DNA from: Lachnospiraceae bacterium
Lineage (GTDB): Bacteria > Bacillota > Clostridia > Lachnospirales > Lachnospiraceae
Length of the DNA stretch: 64,000 bases
Direction of reading: 5' to 3'
Assembly: GCA_028689585.1 (NCBI GenBank)
Contig: JAQVCW010000020.1
Coordinates: 1 to 64,000, forward strand
The notes below the pieces were generated by a model, which saw only the letters and a program-made list of their open reading frames with translations, ran no database searches and was not told the origin of the DNA. Of the stretch, positions 21,701 to 29,846 are shown piece after piece; positions within the stretch are counted from its first letter, which is position 1; every line of letters starts with the position of its first letter. The position numbers and the translations under genes were made by a program.

Positions 21701-22820
21701 CTTCCGTCACTTCTTCTGCCTCGGTCTCTGTCTCAGGCGCTTCGGTCACTTCTTCTGCCCCAGTCTCAGGCGCTTCGGTCGCTTCTTCTGCCTCAGTCTC
21801 AGGTGCTTCCGTCGCTTCTTCTGCCTCAGTCTCAGGCGCTTCGGTCGCTTCTTCTGCCTCAGTCTCAAGCGCTTCGGTCTCTTCTGCCTCGGTCTCAGGT
21901 GCTTCGGTCTCTTCTGCCGGAAGGGCATACGTCACCTGTCCATGGGCGCTCTGAATTTCATTATCCGTAGGGATCTCACCGATGGCTCCCACCGCTACAT
22001 CGAAGGTTGCAGAGCTGCCCGGTGTCACGCCGGAGTCTGCAAACAAAAATTCCTGGCGGAAGCTCTCGCCTGGCTTCAGGCTGTAGCCGATATAGGTATC
22101 CCCGTCAGAATCCGTACCCAGAGTAAAGGTACGTCCGCTGCCCGGATCGGTGTAGGAGCTGCCTGCGCCAAACTGCGGAAGCTGTACGGTACCGTTCCAA
22201 ATATACAGTCTGACATCTACCGAAGAGAGTTCACATTCAGAACCCAGACCATATTCCACTGCGATTCTGGCCGGTTCCCCTGCATTCTGCACAGAGGCGG
22301 AATCCACCTTCAGTACCAGTCTGCCTGCCACTACCGGATTCTTTTCTTCTGATCCGGCCTCTGTGGTATCTTCCTTTTTGCTGTTTTCTGTATTTTCTGT
22401 ATTGCCGCTCCCATTGGAAGCGGATGCCTCCTGCTGCGCTCTGGCTGCTTCTGCGTCCGCTGCTGCCTGTTTGGCTGCCTCATCTGCCGCTGCCTGACGG
22501 GCTGCTTCTTCTTCTGCCGCCTGACGGGCTGCTGCTTCCTGCTGCGCTCTGGCCGCTTCCTCATCCGCTGCCTGCTGCGCTGCTGCCGCGTCCGCTGCCG
22601 CCTGACGGGCCGCTTCTTCTTCCGCTGCCTGGCGGGCTGCCTCTTCTTCCGCTGCGGATCCTCCAGCACCGGTTTCTGTCTGATTCTGGCCTTCTGTACC
22701 CGCTTCTTCAGCCAGCACCTGAAAACCAGAAGAGGTAAACATCATCGAGAAAGCCAGTACAACAGCCAGTGCTCTCAATGAAAATGGCCTTTTTCCTATG
22801 CTCTTTGTTTTTCTTTTCAT
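9738..22820 (-). CDS. Giant wall-anchored multi-repeat adhesin
   Basis: About 4360 aa from the ATG at 22818-22820, chosen because AGGAGG lies at 22827-22832; an in-frame start 30 nt upstream precedes that site. Layout by rough residue: signal peptide ending VLA (1-38); Ala/Glu/Gln-rich, probably helical segment (about 55-140); unrecognised domain; Thr-Glu-Ala-Pro acidic repeats (about 300-425); several Ig-like adhesin domains with a Gly-Thr linker near 1010 (about 430-1425); one SpaA-like domain; four CnaB repeats with TKAW- and KKW-type lysines (about 1548-2015); eleven Spy0128-like repeats with G-T-K, E and N-x-Y isopeptide positions (about 2020-3450); six SpaA/prealbumin-like repeats (about 3450-4065); two related repeats; Thr-rich linker; sorting signal PVKTGDNTP, hydrophobic helix and RKRRRKD tail. 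Isopeptide cross-links should make it rigid. No sortase gene is nearby. Confidence 0.93.
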   Translation of the reverse strand: MKRKTKSIGKRPFSLRALAVVLAFSMMFTSSGFQVLAEEAGTEGQNQTETGAGGSAAEEEAARQAAEEEAARQAAADAAAAQQAADEEAARAQQEAAARQAAEEEAARQAAADEAAKQAAADAEAARAQQEASASNGSGNTENTENSKKEDTTEAGSEEKNPVVAGRLVLKVDSASVQNAGEPARIAVEYGLGSECELSSVDVRLYIWNGTVQLPQFGAGSSYTDPGSGRTFTLGTDSDGDTYIGYSLKPGESFRQEFLFADSGVTPGSSATFDVAVGAIGEIPTDNEIQSAHGQVTYALPAEETEAPETEAEETEALETEAEEATEAPETEAEEATEAPETEAEEATEAPETGAEEVTEAPETETEAEEVTEAPETEAEEVTEAPETETETEEVTEAPETELETETETELETETETETETETELVYGTEFHYEDSSVSVTASASEKAKLPKEAVLKADLMSADSAAYQEAVALVESQLGSAGEGQEADYVFYDVYFVFDGERIEPAEGLVNVSIHFKTPVLEQPDKEIEEVTVVHIEEGTDTVQNVTGNVDMTAQGGVSSVDFSTSSFSPVGVRTLSGAVVRGVAGTNLSDFIDSVTIITSDGSGFDPENATANNGWITLEMTFSETPGGMQFTPDIDLNYDMTNGGTIPITGFSSVSGDIKDSNGLKGADGNIISYGTYHISSNGMVTIIFNENVNEYYNLAGKLTFAAQFDKDKIEGKDEITITFPGETTGKDLYFKDGAAVVGKKTAASYDAARGGFEFTITVKADEAGQNIVLTDKLGDNLVFDKDSLAISPSIQHQLSEVTNTSFKLSINSLEKNTEYQITYFAKLKDGAAASYNGAVDGLTNRVEMSVNGKDEVTFDGPASYTHVWVMKSNTGLNENGTIDWVLTANPSADQPMKGVTVSDTLKTDGMDYDTSSPIHVVKKDKDGISTSYDLPWSDVTMSSDGKSWSYTISGDDECMYSYQFTYSTTLESSEGGKTYTNTGKVGNFSADSSVTLTEEEIGTGTGSGTGTGVVKEYEEIITDPVTGDKYAHWTSTITLPAGQNNNVYYIDELYGAQEFVTPMTVNKGDGSYSDITVEGISTAPMLASSTTKLFRLNFGSLKLEQKTEITISYYSKVTQDGTVRNIGRVSNSGKTVSTSTSTNTYDYDFKKFGSYNSTTKELTWTIVLQDGQALGTEADIVVTDTFSDNQEYVKDSAKLNDKFPISGSCAGNQVTFTIPKAYFELLTGRVELTYKTTLKNTDGLHDKISTTNKASISRGDKVLGTAEAVYEIAGNVLSKELITRPSTNNGYIASYRVNINETGAALLPADVTDKKFVIQDSIAENMEFIVSSLELKQDGAVMANTAYTAEFNDKTLTITIPDGDGHKYTLSYDVSVRKLTSSPEETVPYENKVSFSVNGKQYVDSVKDVITVTQSASGGAGGTKLYFTLTKHDRKGNTALDGVSYKFYDVGDKAEEDPSAWTLIGTGTTNASGKIIIGQSNETGTHVIPVEGGLIVGHKYALVETATKEGYILDETPYIFNFDETILNTQNKDFFNDQKTKVTATKAWSDNNNAYGFRPSSITFTLFENDTATNDSKTLTVNDDGTTTPASAVWDNLPKYDKQNNPIRYTVKETSSHDGYTAFVSREANLEGTEYIYTVKNTYTPETVTKAVTKKWADSNNNDGKRPETITLNLQYKIGENGTFANVDAAFIAAYAVSGKTIQYHITNSSGNYWSDSTNGTVELTGGMSAETWGCQWQNLPEYIQGEKVIYEVQETVSSLPEGYTADDTNGYAGTDNTIINNYTPDITSKTVKKYWSDPVNVDDDGNRPTEVNVQLKQTYNNITNNYGDEVALNARNNWTKTWEKLPKYVRVDGTSYPAVYTVEETAVPQYTTTYYNTADASGDAVDASAATGDSISIKNVYTPEKISVKAVKSWIDNNNKDGFRPVSIVLTLQKSLDDNTWTDVGSKTLSSSDQWAPVTWEELLKYENNKAVKYQVIEKDVPDHYSVSYDVTVFEAKDVPTGATKQIAVTNTHGAKAALQFTAHKILAGNRRKTLQAGEFDFIVTNASGTTIASGTNAADGSVTFNPELEFTSVTEQGKPIVYTISETSGSDSSIDYSAESYTVKVTVTMDEAGQLTATPEITKGNTSVTGFEKVTFTNNYKASGSTVINGTKTLTGKALTAGEFSFGLYETAEATAPIAGCTGSVSADGSFSIQTPVYTQADLGADGAGTKTYYLKEIADSGKTEIYDYDTAVYKVNISIVDAGNGVLTVTPEITNLKGEVTTADFTNNYKASGGLVLNASKSVMGRPDVPSEFQFELYDLDTSDRELTAADTPRQTVTNDGAFISFTPIEYKVSDVGKTYYYAVKEKQGLNGAYTYCTDVYKVKAVVSLGTTPGSIQVETVYYKGSAASGNETESISFENEYQAEGSITLTGQKNLDGKELAEGQFEFKLYEVINKGQQNESENLIGASVTNDAAGGITFPMIKYTQAQIGTHYYRIRETNKEIHGYTYAAPVDITVIVSATGTGVLSCVADKDGIGTNGIIFNNTYRAAAEVDLKAEKVLTGRTLEAGQFSFSLTRIAIGDYDEDNPDQSSKSNSSPDLDGKGKVTFDTLNYDQYDIGKTYTYEIREEIPDPKASGYAYDDAVYTVTVEITDPNDNGVLVPVVTYAKGTDEYQGVPLFTNEYKASGETTISGTKELTGKSLEDGEFTFVLCDENGTPMKNDQGVEITATNIDGEFSFDEILYDQDDVGDHVYKVIEKDDGKDGYEYDKTVFTVTVHVADQEDGNLIATQSIQSDKGDASAVVFHNVYEAAGAANIAAFKDLQGKVLTNQQFSFELTKLVDGSETSVETKKNDASGKVSFATLSYDQTELGDHVYFIREVNDKLDGYEYSTEVYRVTVTVEDKEHNGNLSTSIKYEKQKVEEEQITYEETDAAKVVFTNQYAASAGFTISGTKKLTGNRVLDEDNQFQFKLMDQDWNPIKDAEGNDIVVFNEATDLDEAVFEFPELTYDQDDVKDAEGMVKEFVYYVEEVKPSEKNEYTYSDFCYRVTVGVQDTGNGSLKITGPTVEVSESATDLFKPAEDNEIVFTNHYNAEGKLSLQAFKKTNIPLEDLQENKFSFRLAGSEINMIATSDESTGIAKFADISYDEDDIDATYYYVISELAGSNKGYQYSQENYLVKVEITDNLDGTLNVKKTVTNSDSEEVDPDKNEIVFENEYTASTDLELKAKKTLKGRNLEAEKFEFVLSDEDGKELSVKKNTAAGEVTFDKLLYTQEDIGKTFSYTVSEKDTKEPGYQYSSDVYTVKVTISDAGNGTLKAEPVYTHIADGTETAADTMEFVNEYSAEGSYSLTANKALDASVKELKLKAKEYQFQIFEKDAEEPIATGTNDKDGLITFSEIEYSISPEDNSDLGEHTYTVKEVKGGNPAIVYDTSVFTIRIMVTDLGNGKLGAEVVDITKKGSPVDGIEFVNDTTKVQISKKEITGGPELPDAELQVVKPGKDGAEDEIIEKWISGEEPHYIEAKLEAGVTYILREITAPLGYTVAADVEFTVSTDGTTNVVEMIDEATVTSISKTDITTSEELPGAKLRILKKNEAGEEETATTIYYKNDTDTPDEKLEWISGEEPRVIRGLPAGKYILREITAPNGYTVAEDVAFTVSDDGTVKNKAEMKNAPIELKISKTGFTLNGEVVPLEGAKLEIREKTENGSIGDIITNVYGEKMRFASAEKAVVLKGVKPGSYWLVETEAPTGYTVADPIEITINEDMTVSQNPLTYIMEDCPTEVSISKTDITTGKELPGASIQILKKNADGTEETATTIYYVDDESTPNEKLQWISGEEPRIIRGLPAGNYILRETTAPAGYAVAEDVEFTITDELKAETKVVMEDKPTEVTVSKRAITGLAELPGATLQVLDASGNVATTIYYVDDATTPNEKLEWVSGEEAKVVKGLKPGRYTLKETQAPDGYGIAETIEFEITEGKFSAQQVIMRDETTKVHISKMDITNKKELAGAHLILKDAQGNTVADWVSTGKPKVLNKELIAGATYTLIEISAPSGYDISNAVTFTVNTDGKIQTVVMNDEVSSGNGSITIQKLVMMDNEYTAIDYTFYVALFSDEACTQRVSSVKPLEVSGSYTTSTIFTKLKYGTYYVAETDELGNPVSSGEFIVSNQIIDGKAVLTPTAATAKSTIINHVTGFNPGYYKDGKITVDKRVLINGTEGNVDDTFYFALFSDAALTNLITDLGIQELSLQNASHGTVTFENVPYGEFYLAETDENGIPVDDSFAYDVTISSYCKIDAENLTVTRTVVNSKEEEEETESETSTTTTTTTTTTGGKTTTGTKPVKTGDNTPIYLYLLLLAISAAIIGGLGYNRKRRRKDI

Positions 22821-22842
22821 TTTTTTCCTCCTAAATTGAAGA

Positions 22843-22913
22843 TCAGCCATCCTGAATTTGCCTGACGCAAATAGGCTGACGCTGCATGTCAGGTTTTCAT
22901 AGAAAACCTGACA
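22843..22913 (-). repeat. Two-hairpin leader repeat, copy A
   Basis: Hairpin 1: TCAGCC (22843-22848) with GGCTGA (22874-22879), plus an inner stem ATTTGC/GCAAAT. Hairpin 2: perfect 12-bp stem with a 3-nt loop, 22887-22913 (TGTCAGGTTTTC / GAAAACCTGACA). It ends 22 nt before the adhesin start, just ahead of its ribosome site. Related copies lie at 56017 and 53998. Confidence 0.85.
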
Positions 22914-23129
22914 TCATCATTATGTTCCTCTGAATCTGCTTTTAAATAACAGTTCAGCAATTGAATGGTACCCCTAGATATCCCATCCGGCATAGAGCCG
23001 AACCTGCACAAAAAGGACAATGCAGCAGGTCTTGTCATGTTTTTGAATAATAATCATTCATCCACCGTTTACTCTGTCTGCACTATCCTCTTTGATTGTC
23101 TTTTATCATCGGTTTATTTACTGTTACTT
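22914..23129 (-). promoter_or_regulatory. Long structured 5' leader of the adhesin gene
   Basis: With the promoter at 23136-23164 the leader would be about 310 nt. It contains several short stems, for example ACCTGC/GCAGGT and CGGC/GCCG between 22985 and 23030, and a GGTACC palindrome near 22968. It does not match a riboswitch class that I know. No ORF with a convincing ribosome site is inside. Confidence 0.5.
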
Positions 23130-23135
23130 ATCTTA

Positions 23136-23164
23136 AATATAACAAAAATCCATTGCCAGGTCAA
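23136..23164 (-). promoter_or_regulatory. Promoter of the adhesin gene
   Basis: On the minus strand: TTGACC (23159-23164), 17-bp spacer, TATATT (23136-23141). Predicted start near 23129. Confidence 0.75.
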
Positions 23165-23277
23165 ATAAAATTTAAGAAATAATTTGCCAATAAAATTCAA
23201 AAAACAATTTACTTTTTATCAATTTTATCCCTTTTTGTTTCCCGGATCCACAATTCCGGTCATCTTAAATGCTCTTA

Positions 23278-23306
23278 TTGACGTAATACCGTATTAAATT
23301 TATAAT
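23278..23306 (+). promoter_or_regulatory. Promoter of guaD-trmO
   Basis: TTGACG (23278-23283), 17-bp spacer, TATAAT (23301-23306), 37 nt before the guaD start. No purine riboswitch lies between them. Confidence 0.85.
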
Positions 23307-23342
23307 ACATACATAACCTGTTCGAGAAAGGACTAATATGCC

Positions 23343-24596
23343 ATGAAAAATTTCGTGTTAAAAGGAACTATTTTATATACAGAAGAGAAAGATCATCTTA
23401 TCGCAGCAAAAGACAGCTATGTCGTATGTCAGGATTCGCTCTGCCAGGGTGTCTTTGCCCGTCTCCCGGAATGCTATCAGCATTTTGAAGTGATTGATTA
23501 TGGAAATAACCTGATTATTCCCGGCCTGACCGATCTGCATGTGCATGCGCCCCAGTACACCGTCTGCGGCTTTGCCATGGATCTGGAGCTGATGCCCTGG
23601 CTGAATGCCTGCATTTTTCCGGAGGAAGCGAAATATGCGGATCCGGGCTATGCCAGAGAAGCTTATTCTGTCTTTGTAAGGGATCTGAAGCATTCTCCCA
23701 CCACCCGTATCTGCACATTCGGCACTCTGCACACGGAAGGGACGCTGGAGCTGATGCGCCAGTTGGAAGAAGCCGGTTTTCACGGCTGCGTGGGCAAGGT
23801 CAGTATGGACCGCAATGCCCCGGAAGCCCTGAGTGAGACAAATGGAGAAAAAAATCTCCTGGACTGGCTGTCCCAATGCCATTTTGAACACATACACCCC
23901 ATTCTGACGCCGCGTTTTATCCCGGCCTGCAGTGATGAGCTGATGACCTCCATCGGACGAATTCAAAAAGAAACGCATCTGCCGCTGCAGTCCCATTTGT
24001 CGGAAAATCCCGCGGAGATTGATTTTGTCAAAGAATTATGCCCCTCCTCGGCATTTTATGGTGACGCTTATGACCGGTTCGGCACCTTCGGCACCAATGG
24101 CTCCACTATCATGGCCCACTGCGTTCATTCCGGCGAAGCTGAAATCGCCCTGATGAAACAGAACAATGTATACGTGGCCCACTGCGCAGAGTCTAATTTC
24201 AATCTTTCCTCCGGTATCGCACCGGCCCGCCGCTATCTGGATGCAGGACTGCATATGGGGCTGGGCACGGATATCGGCGGCGGAACTTCTGTCTCCATGT
24301 TCCGCTCGATCAAGGAAGCCGTCATTGCTTCCAAAATGTATTGGAGACTGCTGGATTCCACGAAGGCTCCTCTGTTGTTTTCGGAAGCTTTCTATCTGGC
24401 TTCCAAGGGCGGCGGCTCTTTCTTCGGCAAGGTCGGCAGCTTTGAAAAGGGATATGAATTTGATGCGGTGGTCCTCGATGACAGCCGCCTGCGCGCGCCG
24501 CGGGACCTGAGTCCGCAAAACCGGCTGGAGCGGGTGATTTATGGAGATAACTGCGACGTGGTAACGGATAAGTATATTTGCGGAGAAAAAATATGA
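23343..24596 (+). CDS. guaD: Guanine deaminase
   Basis: Zinc-dependent amidohydrolase that converts guanine to xanthine and ammonia in purine salvage or catabolism, cytosolic, 417 aa. Visible: the metal motif DLHVHAPQ near residue 66; PWLNACIFPEEA, the guanine-deaminase signature; FIPACSDELM; SHLSENPAEI; HCVHSGEAE; and LGTDIGGGTSVSMF with the catalytic Asp. Length and motifs match the GuaD family and separate it from other deaminases. AAAGGA precedes the ATG by ten bases; another ATG five bases upstream is out of frame. The stop overlaps the trmO start by four bases, so the two are cotranscribed and probably translationally coupled. Confidence 0.93.
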   Translation: MKNFVLKGTILYTEEKDHLIAAKDSYVVCQDSLCQGVFARLPECYQHFEVIDYGNNLIIPGLTDLHVHAPQYTVCGFAMDLELMPWLNACIFPEEAKYADPGYAREAYSVFVRDLKHSPTTRICTFGTLHTEGTLELMRQLEEAGFHGCVGKVSMDRNAPEALSETNGEKNLLDWLSQCHFEHIHPILTPRFIPACSDELMTSIGRIQKETHLPLQSHLSENPAEIDFVKELCPSSAFYGDAYDRFGTFGTNGSTIMAHCVHSGEAEIALMKQNNVYVAHCAESNFNLSSGIAPARRYLDAGLHMGLGTDIGGGTSVSMFRSIKEAVIASKMYWRLLDSTKAPLLFSEAFYLASKGGGSFFGKVGSFEKGYEFDAVVLDDSRLRAPRDLSPQNRLERVIYGDNCDVVTDKYICGEKI

Positions 24597-25264
24597 AGCT
24601 CATTGCAAGAATACAAAGTGATTTTAAAGAAAAATTCGGCATTCCAAGACAGGCCGGTATTGTACCGGAGCTGACGGCCCGGATTATATTTGAGCCGGAA
24701 TACCGCAATCCTCATGCCGTTATGGGACTGGAGGGATATTCGCATATCTGGCTGATCTGGCAGTTTTCCGAGGCGATTCGGGATACCTGGTCTCCCACTG
24801 TGCTCCCGCCAAGGCTGGGCGGAAAGACTCATATGGGCGTATTTGCCACCAGATCCCCTTTTCGTCCCAATCCCATCGGGCTCTCTTGTGTGCGTCTGGA
24901 GAAAATTGTCCAGGATCCCCGGCTTGGGCCTGTGCTCCACGTAAACGGCGCTGATCTGATGGATGGAACTCCGATCTATGATATCAAGCCCTATCTGAAA
25001 TATGTGGACAGCCACCCGGATGCCGTCTGCGGTTTCGCCGATCATGTGCAGGACTATGAGCTGGAGGTGGCTTTTCCGCCCGAACTGCTGGAAATCATCC
25101 CCCCTGAAAAGAGAAAAGCAGCCTTTGGCATCCTTCGTCAGGATCCAAGGCCGCCTTACCAGAATGATCCGGAGCGAAGGTACGGAGTGGCCTTCGCCGG
25201 ATACGATATTCGTTTTCATGTAAAAGACGGAATACTTGCGGTATGTGAGGTGGTGAAGCTGTAA
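24593..25264 (+). CDS. trmO: tRNA m6t6A37 methyltransferase TrmO
   Basis: Member of the TsaA/YaeB/TrmO family, 223 aa from MKLIARIQSDF. TrmO adds the N6-methyl group to t6A37 of some tRNAs using S-adenosylmethionine. Visible: FGIPRQAG, the HIWLIWQF strand, the signature VFATRSPFRPNPIGLSCV, then the DLMDGTPIYDIKPYLKY motif, and a separate C-terminal extension from about residue 155. The start is the ATG overlapping the guaD stop (ATGA). A purine deaminase next to a tRNA modifier has no obvious functional link. Confidence 0.9.
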   Translation: MKLIARIQSDFKEKFGIPRQAGIVPELTARIIFEPEYRNPHAVMGLEGYSHIWLIWQFSEAIRDTWSPTVLPPRLGGKTHMGVFATRSPFRPNPIGLSCVRLEKIVQDPRLGPVLHVNGADLMDGTPIYDIKPYLKYVDSHPDAVCGFADHVQDYELEVAFPPELLEIIPPEKRKAAFGILRQDPRPPYQNDPERRYGVAFAGYDIRFHVKDGILAVCEVVKL

Positions 25265-25298
25265 TCTTCCTCAATGACGGGGGCTGGCCCTGCAGGCT

Positions 25299-26687
25299 TC
25301 ACCGCAGATCCGTCCAGCTCATCTTTTTCATTTCATACAGGGTGCTGCTGCTCACTTTCCCTTCGATGCCCACTTCAAAGCCAGGCGTTTCCTGGTAGAT
25401 GCGAGTGGTCATCACCATTTCACCGTGATTAAAATAAATTTCCAAAACAGAACCGTCTGCCAGGACGCGGATTTCCTCAATGCCTGCATGAAGCGCTTTT
25501 CTCGCAGTTCTGCCCGCTCCGCTGTCTCCTGTAAACTGTAAAAGCACTTCCTGTTCGTTTATCTTCAGTTCCAGTTCTTTGGACAGCCGGAGTGTAACGG
25601 TCTGTTTCTTTTCTTTTGTCACAATCCAGTCATAGCGGATCGGATTCTGCAAAACCTTCTTTTCTCTCAACTGCTCCAGCTCTTCCGCCGGATACTGCCT
25701 CAGCAGTCCCTCTGCGGTCTGAGTCAATACCCGGGGAAGGCTCAGGGCCTGAGTCCAGCCATTCTTCTCATCCCGGTTGCCGTAAGGCTCATCGGGAAGC
25801 CCGATCCAGCCTATCATGATATGGCGCCCCTTTTCATCCATGAAAATCTGGGGTGCATAGAAGTCAAATCCCATATCCCATTCCACAAAATTTTCCGCTG
25901 TCCGTTCTCTTGTCAGCAGAAAATATCCTGCCTGATGATTGTTCTGGAACCGATATTCCTCCGCCTCCAATCCCTGGGGACAGACAGCCAGATAATGCCG
26001 CTCCCCTATCTGAATTAAATCCGGACATTCCCACATATAGCCAAAGGGCTTTTCTGTGGTGATCTCCTCCGCCAGCTCCCAGTTTTCCTTATCCTTTGAG
26101 GTATACCGAAGGACTGCCCCCTTATCCTCCCGGCGTCTGCCGCCCAGCACCATATCGTACCGGCCGTCCTTTCCGGAGACCTTGGGATCTCTGATATGAC
26201 AGGTATAATCGGACGGATAGCTATCCAGTACACACCTTTTTTCCGAAAAATGAATGCCGTCCCGGCTCTCCACCAAAATAGTATTGGACAAACGCCCGGA
26301 ATGGGTGAAATCATGTTCTCCCGGTTCTTTCACATTCCCGGTATAAAACAGATACATCCTGTCATTTTCAACCAGCGCAGAACCGGAATAAGCTCCGTCC
26401 TTATCCAGATCCGTATCCGGATAAAGGGGTATCCCCAGATACTCCCAGTTTATCAGATCCGGACTCCGGTAATGCCCCCACGCCTTTTGGCCGTTCTGCG
26501 GATATGCCGGAGCATACTGGAAGAAGACATGATAATATCCCTGAAACCGACAAAGCCCATTGGGATCGTTGAGCCAGCCGGCGGGCGGAGTCAGATGAAA
26601 TCCACAGCGCCAGAAATCGGAAGGGTCTATCCTGGCATTTTGATCTGCCATTCTTAAAAGTGCAGTTGTCTTGTCATACTTCACCAT
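25299..26687 (-). CDS. scrB: Sucrose-6-phosphate hydrolase (GH32)
   Basis: Glycoside hydrolase family 32, 462 aa, no signal peptide, cytosolic. It should cleave sucrose-6-phosphate brought in by the neighbouring PTS into glucose-6-phosphate and fructose. Visible: WLNDPNG with the nucleophile Asp (about residue 39), the FRDPKV-type motif as IRDPKVSG, and WECPDL with the acid/base Glu, then a C-terminal beta-sandwich (about 330-462). The start MVKYDK was chosen for the GGGAGAAAG just upstream. It follows scrA by 23 nt and is convergent with trmO. Confidence 0.92.
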   Translation of the reverse strand: MVKYDKTTALLRMADQNARIDPSDFWRCGFHLTPPAGWLNDPNGLCRFQGYYHVFFQYAPAYPQNGQKAWGHYRSPDLINWEYLGIPLYPDTDLDKDGAYSGSALVENDRMYLFYTGNVKEPGEHDFTHSGRLSNTILVESRDGIHFSEKRCVLDSYPSDYTCHIRDPKVSGKDGRYDMVLGGRRREDKGAVLRYTSKDKENWELAEEITTEKPFGYMWECPDLIQIGERHYLAVCPQGLEAEEYRFQNNHQAGYFLLTRERTAENFVEWDMGFDFYAPQIFMDEKGRHIMIGWIGLPDEPYGNRDEKNGWTQALSLPRVLTQTAEGLLRQYPAEELEQLREKKVLQNPIRYDWIVTKEKKQTVTLRLSKELELKINEQEVLLQFTGDSGAGRTARKALHAGIEEIRVLADGSVLEIYFNHGEMVMTTRIYQETPGFEVGIEGKVSSSTLYEMKKMSWTDLR

Positions 26688-26710
26688 TATTCTTTCTCCC
26701 ACTGTTTATT

Positions 26711-28757
<2,047 letters not shown>

Positions 28758-28810
28758 TTTATTTTTATAATATCCTTTTCCTGTGTTCCGGATATCGAAA
28801 GAAATACAAC

Positions 28811-28841
28811 AAAAAAACAGAGGAGCAGCTCACACTCCTCT
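28811..28841 (-). terminator. Terminator after the LacI-type regulator
   Basis: 7-bp stem AGAGGAG (28819-28825) / CTCCTCT (28835-28841), followed on the minus strand by a run of T (plus-strand A at 28811-28817). Confidence 0.85.
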
Positions 28842-28849
28842 AGCGCTAT

Positions 28850-29830
28850 TTACCGCACCGACTCTCGGATCAGCACATCATAGGACAGCTTCATCTGCCG
28901 CCGCAGCTCCTGCCCGTCCTGCAGTTGGGAAAGCAGTATTCTTGCGCCTTCTTCGCCGCATTCTTCATAATAATACTGTACGGTAGTCAGGTGGGGTTCA
29001 CATATTTCCGACATCCTGGAAGCCCCCATCCCGGCAAGCTGCACCTCTTTTGGTATGTGCCGCCCCCGTTCCTTCAGGCAGCGCATGGCGCCAATAGCAA
29101 TGGTATCCGTGGCACAGATCAGGGTGTCCAGGTCAGGGTGCTGCTCCAGCAGCTCCCCGGTTCTCTCATAGCCGCTTTCCGCATCAAAAAGAGCCTCCCC
29201 ATACCAGCTCTCATCAAACTCTTTTTTCTGCTCGCCCATGGCATTTAAAAATCCAAGGTAACGCTGCCTGCCCACTGCGGCATCCTGCTTTGTAACACCG
29301 ATGTAGCCGATCCTGGTTCCTTTTTTGATCACCTGCTCTGTCAGATCCTTCATGGCATTATAATCATCATGATAGACACAGGAATTCTGCTTTACTTCCT
29401 GGCCCAGAAGTACCAGCGGCACTTTTAGCTTTTTCAGCTCCGCCTGATGTTCTCTGGTCAGGATCGTACCCAAAAGCAGGATTCCGTCCACCTGATGCCG
29501 CTGAAATATGTTCAGATACCGCAATTCCTCTTTTTCATTGTTGTCCGTGTTCGCCAGCAGCATCTGATAGCCCTCTTCCGAGAGGACTTTCGTAATCCCC
29601 TTCACGATCAGACTGATGGAATCGGAGTTGATCTTCGGAATGATAACCCCCACCAGATGAGTTTTTCTGGTCCGCATGGTCTGTGCCTGAGCCAGCGGGC
29701 GATAACCGGTCTGCTCTATCACCTTTTGAATTTTTTCTCTTTTCTCCTGGCTGACATATCCCTCATTCAGGTAACGGGATACCGTGGCTCTGGACACGCC
29801 GGCCAGATTTGCGATCTCATTAATATTCAT
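28850..29830 (-). CDS. scrR: LacI-family transcriptional regulator, probably of sucrose genes
   Basis: 326 aa. N-terminal LacI helix-turn-helix (MNINEIANLAGVSRATVSRY, hinge near 50-60) and periplasmic-binding-protein-like effector domain. The start was set at MNINEIA, which is exactly where the family begins; GAGGTAGTG lies upstream. It is upstream of scrA on the same strand and ends at a terminator 28 nt on, so scrA is transcribed separately from its own operator-bearing promoter. Presumed to repress scrAB until sucrose or a phosphorylated derivative binds. The symbol is by context. Confidence 0.85.
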   Translation of the reverse strand: MNINEIANLAGVSRATVSRYLNEGYVSQEKREKIQKVIEQTGYRPLAQAQTMRTRKTHLVGVIIPKINSDSISLIVKGITKVLSEEGYQMLLANTDNNEKEELRYLNIFQRHQVDGILLLGTILTREHQAELKKLKVPLVLLGQEVKQNSCVYHDDYNAMKDLTEQVIKKGTRIGYIGVTKQDAAVGRQRYLGFLNAMGEQKKEFDESWYGEALFDAESGYERTGELLEQHPDLDTLICATDTIAIGAMRCLKERGRHIPKEVQLAGMGASRMSEICEPHLTTVQYYYEECGEEGARILLSQLQDGQELRRQMKLSYDVLIRESVR

Positions 29831-29846
29831 CTTCACTACCTCTGTC

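Noticed and set aside
21153-22352. Long plus-strand open frames opposite the adhesin repeats
   Set aside because: They are mirror frames of repetitive Glu/Thr/Ala codons, with odd Cys/Phe/Arg composition and no ribosome sites.
22821-22850. Adhesin start ten codons upstream
   Set aside because: It lies before the AGGAGG site; the ATG at 22820 has correct spacing and is followed by a normal signal peptide.
22914-23129. Possible c-di-GMP or other known riboswitch in the adhesin leader
   Set aside because: The conserved cores of the c-di-GMP classes were not found; only generic stems are visible.
23165-23342. Purine riboswitch upstream of guaD
   Set aside because: The distance from promoter to start is only about 37 nt and no aptamer core is present.
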